Source: Trichopria drosophilae (Eukaryota; Arthropoda; Insecta; Hymenoptera; Diapriidae). From it: a DNA stretch of 64,000 nt. The stretch's first letter is position 1. Each line of letters opens with the position of its first letter. The notes under the pieces are model-generated. The model did no database searches, had not been told where the DNA came from, and saw only the letters and a program-made list of their open reading frames with translations. The DNA is taken from positions 125,397,001-125,461,000 of the forward strand of contig CM059584.1 in assembly GCA_030407085.1 (NCBI GenBank). Reading direction: 5' to 3'. The position numbers and the translations under genes were made by a program. Positions 37,096 to 49,740 of this stretch are shown in pieces.

Positions 37096-40000
37096 GTAAA
37101 TTTTTCTTTTTAAACTCTAATCTTCCCTTTTTTTATTGTTTGAATGAAATAAATCTCGAATTTAATTGTACTCCAATTGTTAGCTACGGTACAAAAATAT
37201 ATGATAAAAAATCCGCGTTCATCGTTCTCAATCGCGTTGAATGCTCTTGACTAAATTAAGTACTTCCTTGAAAATATTCGTGCTACAAAAATTTCTTTAT
37301 AGAATATCTTCACATTTTTTCGATAACATATAGAAGAAGGGAATCTTTTAAATCGTTATAAATTTCATGTCAAGCCAATATCGTTTATATTTTGAAAGTT
37401 ATGATTTAGAATAATTTACTGCCCTTATGGCAGAGAAATTGTGGCTTCAACTACTTAAGAGGAATACAAATATAATTTCAAATTATATTAATTATTAGTT
37501 ATTTTCTGTGTGTGTGTGGTGGCAACAATATCCGGTCGTTTAGTAAAACGTTAATGTGTAGCTTAGGGGCCTAATAGCCTTATTTGAAAGATACTGATTA
37601 ATCTAATTAACGCAATTAATGCCAGCAAAGAGTTAAGCAATACAGTTCCACTTCGTAAGCATCTATCACGATAGTAAACCAGTTGCTAAATCTTTTTATA
37701 CAGGAGAAATCCGGTGGACATATCTAAGCATACTTTACAATGTTTAGCAAAATTTTAATGACAGTAAGTCTATGCATTTATGTTAATCAACTGTGCATTA
37801 AACTGATAGTGTTATTTTACGTCCATTCCATTTATTTATTCAGTCAAAAACTGAAACATAGTGTGACTCGAAAATGTGGATATGAAATATCCGAAAACAG
37901 ACATCATGATCGTTGGCTGTGAATTTTCGAGGATGTCAAATAATCTGTCATGTTTCCGAACCATTTGACGATAAATGAAATGCTACTAATCATCATCAGA
38001 TCAAATATAATCCATCAACTGGTGTATTTAGTTGTTCTTTAGAAATGTTTTTTAGGTGACACTTTTTTCAAAGTAACGAAATTTTGACACTTTTTGTGAT
38101 TTTTAATGCTGACAAAAAATTGACAAAGTTGTTTTGGCCACTATCAATTCTGAATGTTTTTTATCATTAATATTGAATGAGTTCTGTCAAAACTAAATAA
38201 ATGTATTTTCATATATTAGAAGTAAGACTGACCAGTACTTACTTTTATTTCGAACTTTTACATTAAAGATCATACGTAAAACTTTATGTTTTTGTATATT
38301 TCAACATTTTGGATCATCTATCATTCAAATGAATTCAAACGTAGCAAATCGATAAAAATTCTATGTAGAATATTATCAACTCCTCTGGTATTATATTTAA
38401 TACCTATAAATTATTTACACTTCGTGTTTCTGAATCACAAATACAATAATTTGTATTTCTAAATCAAATGAACCGAGAAAATCAACAATTTTGAACCTAA
38501 AATACCAAGTACATAACTGAAGACTATAACATACATTTTAGTACATAATAAGTATACAAGAGATGATCATGACTACCTTTCTATAGTAAGTATCGATCAT
38601 TGGTGGTTGGTATGATCCTTCGAAGAATCAATGTCTCTTTGAAGGTCTGCTTAGCATTTACAACTTCGCGGAACGAAGTGATTAAATTGACTCTACGAAA
38701 GGGAACGTCATGACCTTAGATCTTTCGTTGAAGATGAACACAAATCGATCCTTCAATATATTACATTCGACAATTGAAATCCATTTATATCGTCAAAATT
38801 ACGAGTTTAAAAAAAATAGCAACCTGAATTGTAAGCCTAAAAAAAATATAATCGTATAATATAAATACAAATATATTAAAAAACTAAATATAACAAAGGT
38901 AGTTAAGGTTACTATATGTATAAAATGTTTTATTGTCGTAACTAAATTAAATTTAGCTAAACTAAATATCGGTATTTAATATAACATTCTCGAATTAAAG
39001 TTAATCCATTAATTTTCATTTATAAGGCGTACAAGTAGACGATCATGACTAGGACTAATATAATTCAGAAAGTAAAATTCAATTTCATATTGTAGGTTAT
39101 TTGATTATGTGTCTTAATGATTCTGAATGCTAATTTTTAATTATGTTTCTTTTCAAATTGATAATATACCAAACAAATTTTTAGTGAATTTGATTACTCC
39201 TAAACTAATCAGCATAGTTCAGTACATCCTAGATTTCAGTAGTAACAGAACTATCCTAGAGTATTTAAAATAATTACGTAAGTAGTTAGTAGAATTAATT
39301 GTGAAGTTAACTGACTAAATTAAACAAAAATATTCAACTCAACTGCAAATATTAATAAATTTAACTACTGAATATTAATTTAAATAAAAATATTGAAATT
39401 AATTAATTTACGGTAATTAACTATCTAAAAATGTAAGAAAGGAACATTAGTTGAATTTTTCAGAAAGATTTTTTTAGCGTACCGCACTGCACTCCATCGA
39501 TAGTGACATTTGATTTTCTACAAGTGATTTTTCAATCCATGAATAACTAAATGCTCACGAGAGAAAATAATAAAACAAACCCATCATAGAAAACGGAAGA
39601 CCGATTATCAGATATAATAATAATAGATTTACTAAGATTAAATGTTGCAGATGACAGAATGCTACTTTCACGAATCAGAATTTTAACTAGTACCATATAT
39701 AATAATTAGTTTTGCTAGGGTACGAGGTCATTTTCATGTTTACACATATAAGGTCATGTAGGGTTAAGTTAGATTTCACTGCACTGACTTCATGATGGAC
39801 TGAAAACCAAGATTCGTAGCTAAGTATTTTGTATTAAATGGCAGTAGTAATAGTAATAATGGTAAATAGCTTTTTAAAATTGTTTCGTATATCTAATTAC
39901 ATAATTGCAGCGTTGAATAGTGATAACTAGTAAAAGGAATATATTTATATCGTTACATTTATCGTTGCATTTTCGAATACCAGAATTTAACTGCTTTTAA

Positions 40001-41639
40001 AAATTTTATATTTAACTTTTACATAAGTTTGGTGTTATTGATGATTTAAGTTTGTTTTTTATCCTAGAGATGATGTAATTTATGTGTTTTCCAATTTGAA
40101 ACTGTAATATCATTTTAAAAGTTTACTTACCTATATGAAGTGAGATAAGTAATTATCAGAACCTTTTACTTTCGTGATATATTATTTTGGTCCGAATTTA
40201 CATCAACATAAATTAATTTTATTACTTCTGGTACAAATACCATCAATAAAGATTTGAATAATGTTTTTCGGGCACATTAACCACATTAAAAAATAGAATC
40301 ATTATAAAATAATAAAGACTATAAAAGTAGATAATCCGAATATATAATCTAGCAAAATAACTATAAATAATATATTGTAAATGTCAAAAACTCTGAATTT
40401 ATTATTGATGAATATCGTCGCTAATAACCTTGTAGTTGATGCGATGTTAAAGAACAAATAAAAAAAACAAATATACTGTAATATTATATAAATCTTAATT
40501 GAAATTCTTTATTATTTTTAATTTATTATATTTGTTAGGCAAAATCGAAATATTAGAAACCTATAAAATAATAAACAAAATAAGGATTCACGTCTACATA
40601 TTTAAATATTACGAAAGTATTGTAAAGTCTAGATAAAATACTCTGTAAAAATCACCCTACTTAAGAACTAAATTGAATTAATACGCCGACTCATTGGTAT
40701 CATAATTTTAGTACATTTATTTAAACGTAATTCAATTAGGATAAAAATTAAAAAATACAATTTAACGCCTATACATTAAATATGAAAATAAGATTTATTT
40801 TAATACGTATAGGCATTTGAAATAATTTAATTTTAAATTTCCGTGGGCCCATGAGTAATCTGGTTTAAAAGGAGCGCATTTATATTTCATGTTAATTTAT
40901 TTCGGTTGCAATTCTAAATCACAAAATTTGTTATCAGTAATTGGTACATAAAATACTGATATTCCTAAAATGACTAAATATATTAAAATTTCGTAAATAG
41001 CTATAAAATATAAGTATCTTGTTTACCTTTATTAGTATTCCATCGGAAATTAGGAAAGGACACGCAGTTTTGACAAAAATCCGCATATTTTTATTCGGTT
41101 TGACCACTTTATTTTACATATTAATTTTCATGTAGAGAGTTTAATGATTCATACAAAATATTTAATTATTTTTGTAATTACGCAGATATTCGTTTATTTC
41201 TAAAAATGTATGTACTTATTTTTAGAAAAGTAATAATACTTCCAGTAAAAATGATGATGCTGCCCTTATTAAGCTTAGAATGCAAGTTCATTAAAAATCG
41301 GCCGATTTCCTTCTTTATGTATATAGTAAACAAAAGTAGCCATCGTAAAATAAATATTTTTCAATGCTATTAATGTATATAAAACTATCTAGAATGAAAT
41401 TCGATTTTAATTACGTATAACCTTCTTTAACAGATCATTTAAACCCGTTAATGCCCAGAATTCCATAACATGTTACCATAAGAGAACACTAACTTCAAAT
41501 TTTTGCTAGTTTTTGACGGTGCTGTTTTACAATCTGAGGTTAACTTTATGCTACGAACAAGAGATTTGTCGATATGCCGTCGAAATACGAAAAACGTAGG
41601 AAATTATAACTTTTGATTCGAAAGAATTTAATATTTTTG

Positions 41640-42560
41640 TAAGAAATCGTTGCTCATAATTTTAAAATTAAAAATGGCAGATTCATAATAGTAATCTTAA
41701 CTGAGAAAACGTATATAGAATGTTAGATTTTGTTTGTGTAAAGTAAATAGAAGTAATAATTACGCATACATAAACGTTATTTTTACCATGAAGTTGGGGT
41801 GCGGGTCGAAAAACGGGCAAATCAAAAAGACGACAGGTAAAAAAACCGTAAGTCATAAAGCTAACTGTCGGAAAACCGACAGTCAAAAAGCCAACCCATA
41901 AAAAAATAGACACATCGACAAGCGGACAGTAATTTTTGAATTGTCGGTTTTTTTCCCCGCACACTGAATTCGTTGTTAGAATTTCAAAATTCAAAATGGC
42001 GGTTGATGTGTGACTGACATACTTGACAGGGTATCTGTTCTATTAAAAGTGTACTAAAATGAGTATATATATATATATATTCCTGGAGGGGAAGATTATG
42101 ATCATGACATTGATGTTTTTAATTCAAATATGGCGGAGAAACTCTTAGAAAACTGATTAGTGATGCAACAAAAATATCCGATTCTAAGGTTTTATATATT
42201 ATTTCGGACGCCAACTATGAATCTGTGACCTAATTTTAAAAACTCCAAATGGTGGCTCAAAATACGACGGATTTAATTGCACAAATACATCCGTTCTGGA
42301 TAAAAACTCATGAACTTGACTGCAAATGGGCATGGCTCTAGCTAGCGCCACATATATTTTCTACTGGGGGTATTTGCGTGCATTTTGGAACAGTGATTAC
42401 GAATCTTAGTTCGTCATTTTGCAACCGAAAATTGCGGCGCAGATATATCGGACGCACCTCGACAGAGACGTGTATGGGCATAATGCATAAAAAACATTAA
42501 TGTTTTTGTTATTTGATATACTGATTACGATTCTGAGTTCGAAATTGAAAACTTAAGAAA
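41640..42560. repeat. Cluster of AAAATGGCGG repeat units
   Basis: At least five phrases of this repeat lie in a row: TTAAAAATGGCAGATTC (about 41666), AAAATTCAAAATGGCGGTTG (about 41984), AATTCAAATATGGCGGAG (about 42121), AACTCCAAATGGTGG (about 42241) and CGTCATTTTGCAACC (about 42412). Between them recur GATTACGAATCT and CTGATTACGATTCTGAGTTC. Spacing of about 100-150 bp suggests an originally tandem array. A family A MITE (41797-41963) has inserted within the cluster. Confidence 0.55.
41797..41963. repeat. MITE family A, copy 3
   Basis: The left end GGGTGCGGGTCGAAAAACGG is intact, while the right end is shortened to TTTTTCCCCGCACA. The interior repeats TCAAAAAGCCAACCC-type and AACCGACAG-type units. 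At 167 bp it is the shortest of the four copies. A 103-codon minus-strand frame (41683-41994) overlaps it and merely translates the repeat. Confidence 0.78.
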
Positions 42561-42785
42561 GATTGTAATATTCGAGTTACTCGTATACAAGTACAACACG
42601 TGTAAACACTTATTACGGAAAGGTATTATTAATTTATAAAAGTAAGTTTCTCATATTTTTTTATAACTAGTTAAGTGTTATTGTCCACCACATTTGAACG
42701 TTCTGAAGTTAATTTAACGAATTTACATTCGCCATCATTGTACCGTAATACGTGTAAATACTCAATTTTATGTGTTTTATCCAGT

Positions 42786-42843
42786 ACACATATATATATG
42801 TGTATATGTATATATATATGTATACGTATATATATATATATAT
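42786..42843. repeat. TA/TG microsatellite
   Basis: An interrupted dinucleotide run of TATATA and TGTATA units covers about 58 bp. A shorter pure TA run lies at 42063-42080. Confidence 0.85.
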
Positions 42844-44559
42844 GAGCAATTCTCTGAAAATTTTAATATTTCGATATAAAAAAAATTAAAACAAAAAATT
42901 AATTGCACACTTACCGCACTTATTCCACTACGTTTCTACACTTATAAAAAGTAAGAAAAATGGTGTGCCAATTGTTTTTTTACAAAGTATATGTTAAAAT
43001 ATACTTTTTATTGAAAAATAATTTTTTTAAAGCAAAAAAGCTAAAACTAATGATAATAATTCATTGGAATCGCTTCGATACCTTTGAAAAACACTTAGTA
43101 TATTTATAGTATATTATCACAGTAGAGTGGAAGAAATAGCCAACTGCATCACTTGAATAGAAAGAGTGAAATATGCAAAAATGTTTTATAGCAAAATTTT
43201 AACCAAATGATAAAATTTTCAGAAACAATTTGTTATTCAATATATTATTTTTTGTTGATTTCGATGATCTCACTCTTAATATAAACACTGTAATACATTC
43301 AAAGCAAGTAGCCGTTTGATTTTTCGACAGTTTTCGTACAATATTTTTTTTTTCATTTTAAAAGTTTCGTTTCTCACTTGGAACGTCAAATTTGACATAT
43401 TACCAAATGATATATTATCCAAAACAGGCTTAAGAAAAATTGGCAATACCTTACAGATGTTTCTAGTCAGTCGTCAGGACGTGCTGATAAAAAATGATGA
43501 TTTTTTAATCCATTGGCGCAACGACGTAACACTCCGATATTGACTGAGTTCTAAGCGAGGCACGCACAGATGGGTTTTGTTCCTTGTTAAATGAAGAATA
43601 CAACCCCGTAAAACAAAATATTGAAATCACAAAGTATTTTTTTTAACGTTGAAATTAATAAATAAAATATAATTTTTGAAAAACGCAGTTACACTCACTT
43701 ATTCGCGTTTTTTTCGTTTTCTATAAGAGGCACATGTCTGAATAGCATATTTTTACAAACGTCTATCATCTATGAAGATGTTATGCAAGCACGAACTTAA
43801 TTGAGCACAAGTATTCTTTTTTATAATCACTTAAAAAATTAATTTTCATCGAGTTCGCAGTGAAATAGTTGAAAAATGTCATATTACACGTGTTTTTCGT
43901 TATGGTATTGGGCAACTGGTCCACTAAAAAGTATCATGCCATATGTTTCTTGGTTAGTTTTAAGTATCACCATAGGTATAAGTCGATAAAAGTTTTAATT
44001 TCATAGTTAAATTGGCCAGTCCGCTGAATATTAAAATTTTCAGAGAATTGCTCATATCTGAAAATGGGCATTTTTAGTTTGATTTTTTATTTTGAAATTC
44101 TAACAACAAATCCGTGATGTAAAGTAACCCTAACTACATATTAGTTATTATTTACAGTTACTTTACAAAAAGAAAACACCAAGAAATCTAATTTTGTAAA
44201 TTTTCTGAATTAAACCCGTCATTATGAGTTTTGAAATTACGCCTCTTGGAATTTATAGTACAAGTCTTTATTCCATCCAATCTACGGTTTTAACTAGATT
44301 GAACAATGTTTTTGTTTACAAATTTAAGATTCTTCCGAATAAAAATAAAAAATTTAGAAAAGAGCCCACTCAAAGACTATGTTCAAATAAATATTGTTAC
44401 ACTTACAATGATGGAAATACTATTCAATTATAATGAATATATTTTTTTTCATAACTCCGTCTACTCAATGTAACCATTGTTAATTTATAGAGTACTTATT
44501 TGGAGGTAGTCATAAAATCTTAAGTTTCATGTTCGAAGCATTATTTAAGGCAATGCAAC

Positions 44560-44650
44560 ATCCCGAGTAGAAATTTATTAGGGCCCTGATCAGGGCCTGA
44601 CCAAAAGCGTTACACCCTTATCAGGGCCTGAATAATTTTCTACTCGGGAT
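44560..44650. repeat. Tiny hairpin element, ATCCCGAGTAGAAA ends
   Basis: This 91-bp segment has near-perfect terminal inverted repeats: ATCCCGAGTAGAAA at the left and TTTTCTACTCGGGAT at the right. Inside are two direct copies of TCAGGGCCTGA (about 44589 and 44621), the first within GGGCCCTGATCAGGGCC, itself a palindrome. It would fold into an almost complete stem. No target-site duplication is obvious. It resembles a minimal MITE or a deleted remnant. Confidence 0.7.
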
Positions 44651-46119
44651 AATACTAGAAAAATAATAATTATTTTGAAACATTTACGTAAAAATTGTTT
44701 CCTAACTGGCCGTTTTTTTTTGAAATCCACCTTATACATACTTCAATCACTTCAGAGTCTGATCAGATTATGAATGAGCTGCAGATTGGTTTACGAGTCT
44801 CAGAGAAAAAACAGTTGAATGAATTTCGATAAAAAATTGATGAAATCGGGCACATCTAAAAGTGACTCAAATCAGATCACTTTTTTGAAACAACGGTAGA
44901 TATTAAAAGAGGTATGAAATTGGCTGATATTTATATTTATATTTTATCATTTCAATCCTTTTAAGACTAAGTTAAAATGATTATTTATTTATACTTAATC
45001 TTTTAAAACAAACCTCAATAAGAATTATGAAGTTTTTAGGAAAATCGGGAATAATGCTCCCCCAATTCCACGACATCCATTAAAAAAACGCTGAAAATTC
45101 TGAAAGGAAAAACACGAAACTTATAATGGAAGTTCGAATGCGAACACTGATGACGTGTAAATTTGGGCAGCAAATTCATCTCGAACCATGCACTTTCTTT
45201 CTGAGAATCACTGGAATTTCTGCACATACAAATTACAAAATTCTTTGGCGAGCTATAGTTCACGAATTCCTGCTACAGAAACAATATAGAACATCAGTAA
45301 TTAATTTAGGGACGAATTTAGTTGTTCACTTTTAAATCTAATTCGATGTGGTTTCTTATGGAGGCTGAGACCAAATTATCAAATAAAATCAGTATTATAT
45401 TTTTGTTCGTTAAATCGACCGTTGGAAACATGATGGTTGTTTTGTGAAGGAGATGATTTTTTTAACAGATGGTGTCTAACTTCCGCAAATAACCCAGCGT
45501 ATTGAATTTAACCATCAATGATAAAGTCTCGGAGCTCATTATCTTTGTGTTCTAGAGATTTGCATATAATTTCGTTACGTAGTAATTTTTTATTTTCAAT
45601 TTGCAGCCATTTCAGCGTTCTCTTTTAATGTTGATGATACGAGATGAAATTGCTGCTAATATTTACAAGTTGTCAGTTTTCGTACTGGACTTTCTCGAGA
45701 ACTATAGAAATTTTATAAGTTGTATGTGGTTTATTTCAGGATTTTAAGTATTTTTTAAATGGACATCCTAGAATAGGAGTGTAGTATTCCAAATTTTTCT
45801 AATCGTTTCCTAATTGATGTCGAGATTGTTTTGTAGTATTTCTGATTTAAAATGTTTAATTTTAAACAATATTGGTTAAAACAATAACATTCAATTACGA
45901 ATGTGTAATTACTGACAAAAATAAAGGATTCGAACCTTATTCGAAAAAAAAAATAAATTTGTTAAAATTTAAATCAACTGTTTTTTAAGATAAGTTTAAG
46001 TATAACCAAATTGTTTCAATGTGAAGCTTATATTTTGCAGAAATAAAATTTTTAACGTTTTCACTAAAACTGACAAGTTTTCTGAAAATGTCCACTCTCC
46101 CAATTTGAAACTGAAAATT

Positions 46120-46375
46120 CACATATTCTCAGTAAACAGTCACTGATTGCTATAGTGAAAAAGGAGCCACTGAGAACCAGTGAAATTTCATTTGAACTGT
46201 TTTGGTCAGTGCGAAATTAAGTTTCTTTACCAGACAATAAAATTCAATCACTGTGTGAATCAGTGAAACTTTAAGTAGAATTTATTCGCCAACTCACTGT
46301 TTATGCAGTGAATATTATGAAAGTCACTAATCCAGCAGAGTATTCATTCACTGATTCAAATAGTCAGTTTTTTAC
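46120..46375. repeat. CACTG...CAGTG palindrome cluster
   Basis: Three short inverted pairs occur within about 145 bp: CACTGAGAACCAGTG (46168-46182), CACTGTGTGAATCAGTG (46249-46265) and CACTGTTTATGCAGTG (46295-46310). Further single CACTG or CAGTG words lie nearby (46141, 46349 and others). The spacers are 5, 7 and 6 bases. This could be a decayed inverted-repeat transposon or an array of binding sites. Confidence 0.45.
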
Positions 46376-46489
46376 CGTTTGGAATTGAGAGAGCATTATG
46401 TATTAACAATTAACAATCTCCATCAATGTTAGAAACGTTCAGCACTAACTAAAAAAATGTATGAACAAGATTCCAGGGAATTGGAGACT

Positions 46490-46890
46490 ATCGTCGGTTA
46501 GTTTCCCATGCATGCGCATATTTCGGGAAAGTGAAAGCGCGCAATGCAACGAATCCTACGCTCATCAGACGGAGCCTGAAGAAAGACCTCTGACTTTTTC
46601 CTGGGACGTAGTCTTCCTTCCGGCAATTACGGCGTAATAGTGGTAACAACCGATCGACCAGGGACGAGGTCGATGAAAGGGGATAAAACCGGCAATGGTC
46701 GGACGATAAACGTTCCAGATTCGAAGATCGGTTACCGTATAGTCCGTCCTCGTACCACCGACCATGAAAGTAAAAGTCCCAAGTCGTTTGTGAGAAAAAC
46801 GCTCCAGATAGAGAAAGAATGGTAACGATAAGTTCGTTGACAGGAAGAGATCACCGATTGCGGTTACGATCATTTTCCGGACAATTACAG
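46490..46890. promoter_or_regulatory. GC-richer intronic island with NRF-1-like motif
   Basis: The island starts with TGCATGCGCAT (46509-46519), a half-match to the NRF-1 / Ewg consensus, followed by GAAAGCGCGCAATGC. Overlapping open frames exist on both strands (46565-46873 minus, 102 codons; 46640-46825 plus), as expected for any GC-richer, stop-poor stretch. Neither resembles a protein family. It lies 5 kb before the third peroxidase exon, so an intronic enhancer or alternative promoter is possible. Confidence 0.3.
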
Positions 46891-47394
46891 AATTCCTAAG
46901 GAATGCATCGTCAAAATTAATCGAGGCGTTATATCAATTACGGAAATTGAGTACCCTAAAATGATTTGTGAAATTTTCCGTAAAATTTAGAAAGCCATAT
47001 GTCTATAAAGGTAATATTAAAACTCGATTATTTAATACAAACAAAGGAGGGTACCATTTTTTTATTTAGGATTAAATTGATAAAAAATAACTCATTTCTA
47101 GAGTAGTGCTGAAGTGGAACATTTCTTATATATCATGTACGAAAAATGAAGAGGACATATCTCATAAATATCGAATACCATCCAGAATGTTGTTCTTATC
47201 GTCATTTTAACAAACACAGGTTAAAATTTTAACGTCGAGCGCCAGTGGTCAGATCGATGATACCCGCAGATTTTTTAGTACTGACAGTGATTGGCCTAAA
47301 CTGCTTATGATCATCTACGGAATTGTTTGCTTAGAATTATGTCAATACTAACAAAATTGTTCGGATCGAATTAGGTCACAGTTACATCCACATC

Positions 47395-47590
47395 TACATA
47401 TTACCGGAAAAATAAAGATCTTAGCAGATCACTCTAGATCACCTTAGATATTACAAGATCTCCAACATGATCTATTAAGGTCTAACGTTAGCTTTACTAA
47501 GATCTGACAAGGGATCTATGTAGTTGGAAATAACGAGATCTAATTTGACCTTATTAGATCCTATTTGATCACATGAAATCTCGGTTGATA
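47395..47590. repeat. GATC-dense block
   Basis: Ten GATC tetranucleotides lie between 47417 and 47570, mostly as AGATCT, AGATCA or GGATCT. The flanks show a weak inverted match (CGGAAAAATAAAGATC against GATATCATTTTTGCG). It is non-coding and could be a decayed inverted-repeat element whose unit is an AGATC word. Confidence 0.55.
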
Positions 47591-49066
47591 TCATTTTTGC
47601 GTGGAATCTCTTCTTACAATAGTATTCCTAGGAAAGCTCTCGAAGCGCCGCCTGTTGTTCGTTTACTGAACAGTAGCAAAAAAGGACCCTTTTAAAACGT
47701 ACCATACTTGAACGCAAATGAAAGGACTTTTTACGAATCGAAAAACAACACATATAAAGTCTCATTTAATCTAAAAGTATTCCTTGCACGTTTTACAGAG
47801 TTGCAACGCAAAGATTCTCATTTTCAAGCATTTTAGTTGGCTGACCTCTTATCCCTAAAAGTTTGAAAAACAACTTTTAATTATGAGTACTTAGTTAGAC
47901 ATTTCATGCCGTATCTTTTTTCTTGCATGAATTTTGTTTTCCCAGTGCTCGAAAGTTTTTTGTTGCAGTAGGGTGCAAAGTGAAATGAGCTCTCCGTCAG
48001 TTGGAGCATTCATTCTTATGGTTAATACAGGGGCGCAAAATTGTATTTTGCGGCCTACTGCGTCAAACACGTTTGCATCTTACCATTTTCAAGCAAATCG
48101 CAAAATACTCCATTTTAATATTTATATTCAAATCGTGTTTAATCATATAAAACGAACAAAACATTCATGAACGCTGTAATATTAATCGTAGTAATTATTT
48201 ATAAATAAGTATTAATTGATATTGCTGTAAATATTAAACTATTGATAAATAAACTCGAATGTGTAATAATTTCCACTTTTTACTGTAAGTTTGAATGTTT
48301 ATTGAAATATTTCGAAAATTACTACTGCGAAAATTGATTCCAGTAACAATTTAAAATTGTCTGATCAAGAATTCGTAAAAAACACTTCAGAGTGAAACTA
48401 GGAAGAACATCATTGAGAAAATTATTATTATTAACACGCGGAAGAACTGTGTGCCGATCTAGTCCATCGGTCCACACGATATAGTTTGCAGAAAGTTTAT
48501 TATCCGTGATATTGTAATTAATTACGTTTCTATATACTACCATCAGAAGGCATGTTAACATTGATTTGTTACCTTTTTTTCTTACAGAAACTAACAGGTA
48601 ATTTTTTATGAACATGCAATAATACTAAAATCTATAAATATTTTTTTTCTCTGAATAATCTTTAATAATAAAATCATACAACAATGCATTATTAATTTAT
48701 TAAATTTGCGGAACTGAATATGTTTAAATAATCATAACTGATAATTAAAAACTGGTAGTTCAGAACAAGCTTCCTTATGTTTCAATTTCGTAATATGAGG
48801 ATCATAGTTTTTTTATAAAGGAACTCGGATAATCGTTTTATTTTGACGAATCCACATTAAAATTCTATTTTTATCATAGACTTAATGATGGTGTTAATTA
48901 TTAATATTTTTTATAAGCATTGCATAAGTTAATATTATAACAACTTTAAGTGTAAAGAGAACTTACTATTTTTTTACAATGTTTGCTGTTTATCTGCTTG
49001 TCTAATGTCGAGATATTTTATTAAACATTTAAACAAAAGCCTCTTTTCGTGTCAAAATATGACATT

Positions 49067-49265
49067 CAGTAGAGTCCCGGTATAATTACGTACGCGCGCC
49101 GCTCTCTTTTTCCCCCACCTTGTGGACTGGGGCCTCAAAAAGGGCCTGGTGTGACGTCACGAACATAACGCGACTTGGGAGATGCCTTTCTCCCCTTCTT
49201 TTGGTAAATATAACGAAACGGGAGGGGAAATAGGGGCACCGAGTAAATATACGGTGACTCAACTG
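49067..49265. repeat. pogo/Tigger-like MITE
   Basis: CAGTAGAGTCCCGGTATAAT at the left is mirrored by TATACGGTGACTCAACTG at the right, giving inverted ends that begin CAGT, as known for pogo/Tigger-type elements. The 199-bp element is GC-richer than its surroundings. TA follows the right end, while the left flank is TT, so the target duplication has been lost on one side. The minus-strand 76-codon frame (49086-49316) is a shadow of the element. Confidence 0.65.
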
Positions 49266-49547
49266 TAGTAACATTTCCAAGACAATATTTTTCACCGCTT
49301 CAAGATTTCTATACAAATAACATGGGTATTTTAAGGTGTAAAAAGGTCTAAATATTTGGTCAAAAATATATGGTATAATAGATAAAATATTACAGAAATA
49401 TACATCTAATGCAAAAATGTAAAAGACAAAAAGTTCTAATTATAATTCTCAAATTACATTTATATAAATTCTTAATTTATTTGTCAGCATACCAAGGTCA
49501 GCTGTTCAAATAATAGTTTAGACCATGTTAGTTTAGTTTCGGTTACA

Positions 49548-49577
49548 TTAGGTTAGGTTATGTTAGGTTATGTTTGG
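49548..49577 (+). repeat. Short telomere-like TTAGG run
   Basis: Six consecutive 5-mers read TTAGG, TTAGG, TTATG, TTAGG, TTATG, TTTGG: a degenerate interstitial form of the common insect telomere repeat. Related words (TTAGTTTAG) precede it. Confidence 0.7.
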
Positions 49578-49649
49578 TAATGAACTCAAGTCTATTTCAT
49601 ATAATGGTAATCTGTAAATTTTTGCAATTATGTAATTGGCGCACAAAAC

Positions 49650-49740
49650 AAACCTTCCCGGGGCGTCCTGCGGGGCTCCTGAAGACGTCCAAATGTTCTT
49701 TTGGGACATATTATCCTATTATCCTAAGACGGGCTTGTGT
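49650..49740. repeat. GACGTCCAAATG repeat, copy 2
   Basis: A GC-richer phrase CCCGGGGCGTCCTGCGGGGC is followed by GACGTCCAAATGTT and CTTTTGGGACAT, then ATCCTAAGAC. The last part is co-linear with 13029-13080. It is a decayed dispersed repeat. The 61-codon frame over it is not supported as coding. Confidence 0.38.

Noticed and set aside
36948..37250. 100-codon plus-strand frame overlapping peroxidase exon 2
   Set aside because: A shadow frame. The true frame is fixed by splice sites and by phase agreement with the two neighbouring exons.
41683..41994. 103-codon minus-strand frame
   Set aside because: Its C-terminal half just translates the family A MITE minisatellite, and it crosses the element border.
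46565..46873. 102-codon minus-strand frame in a GC-richer island
   Set aside because: No domain, no splice context, and the opposite strand is open too (46640-46825). This is typical of a stop-poor GC-richer stretch and not of a gene.
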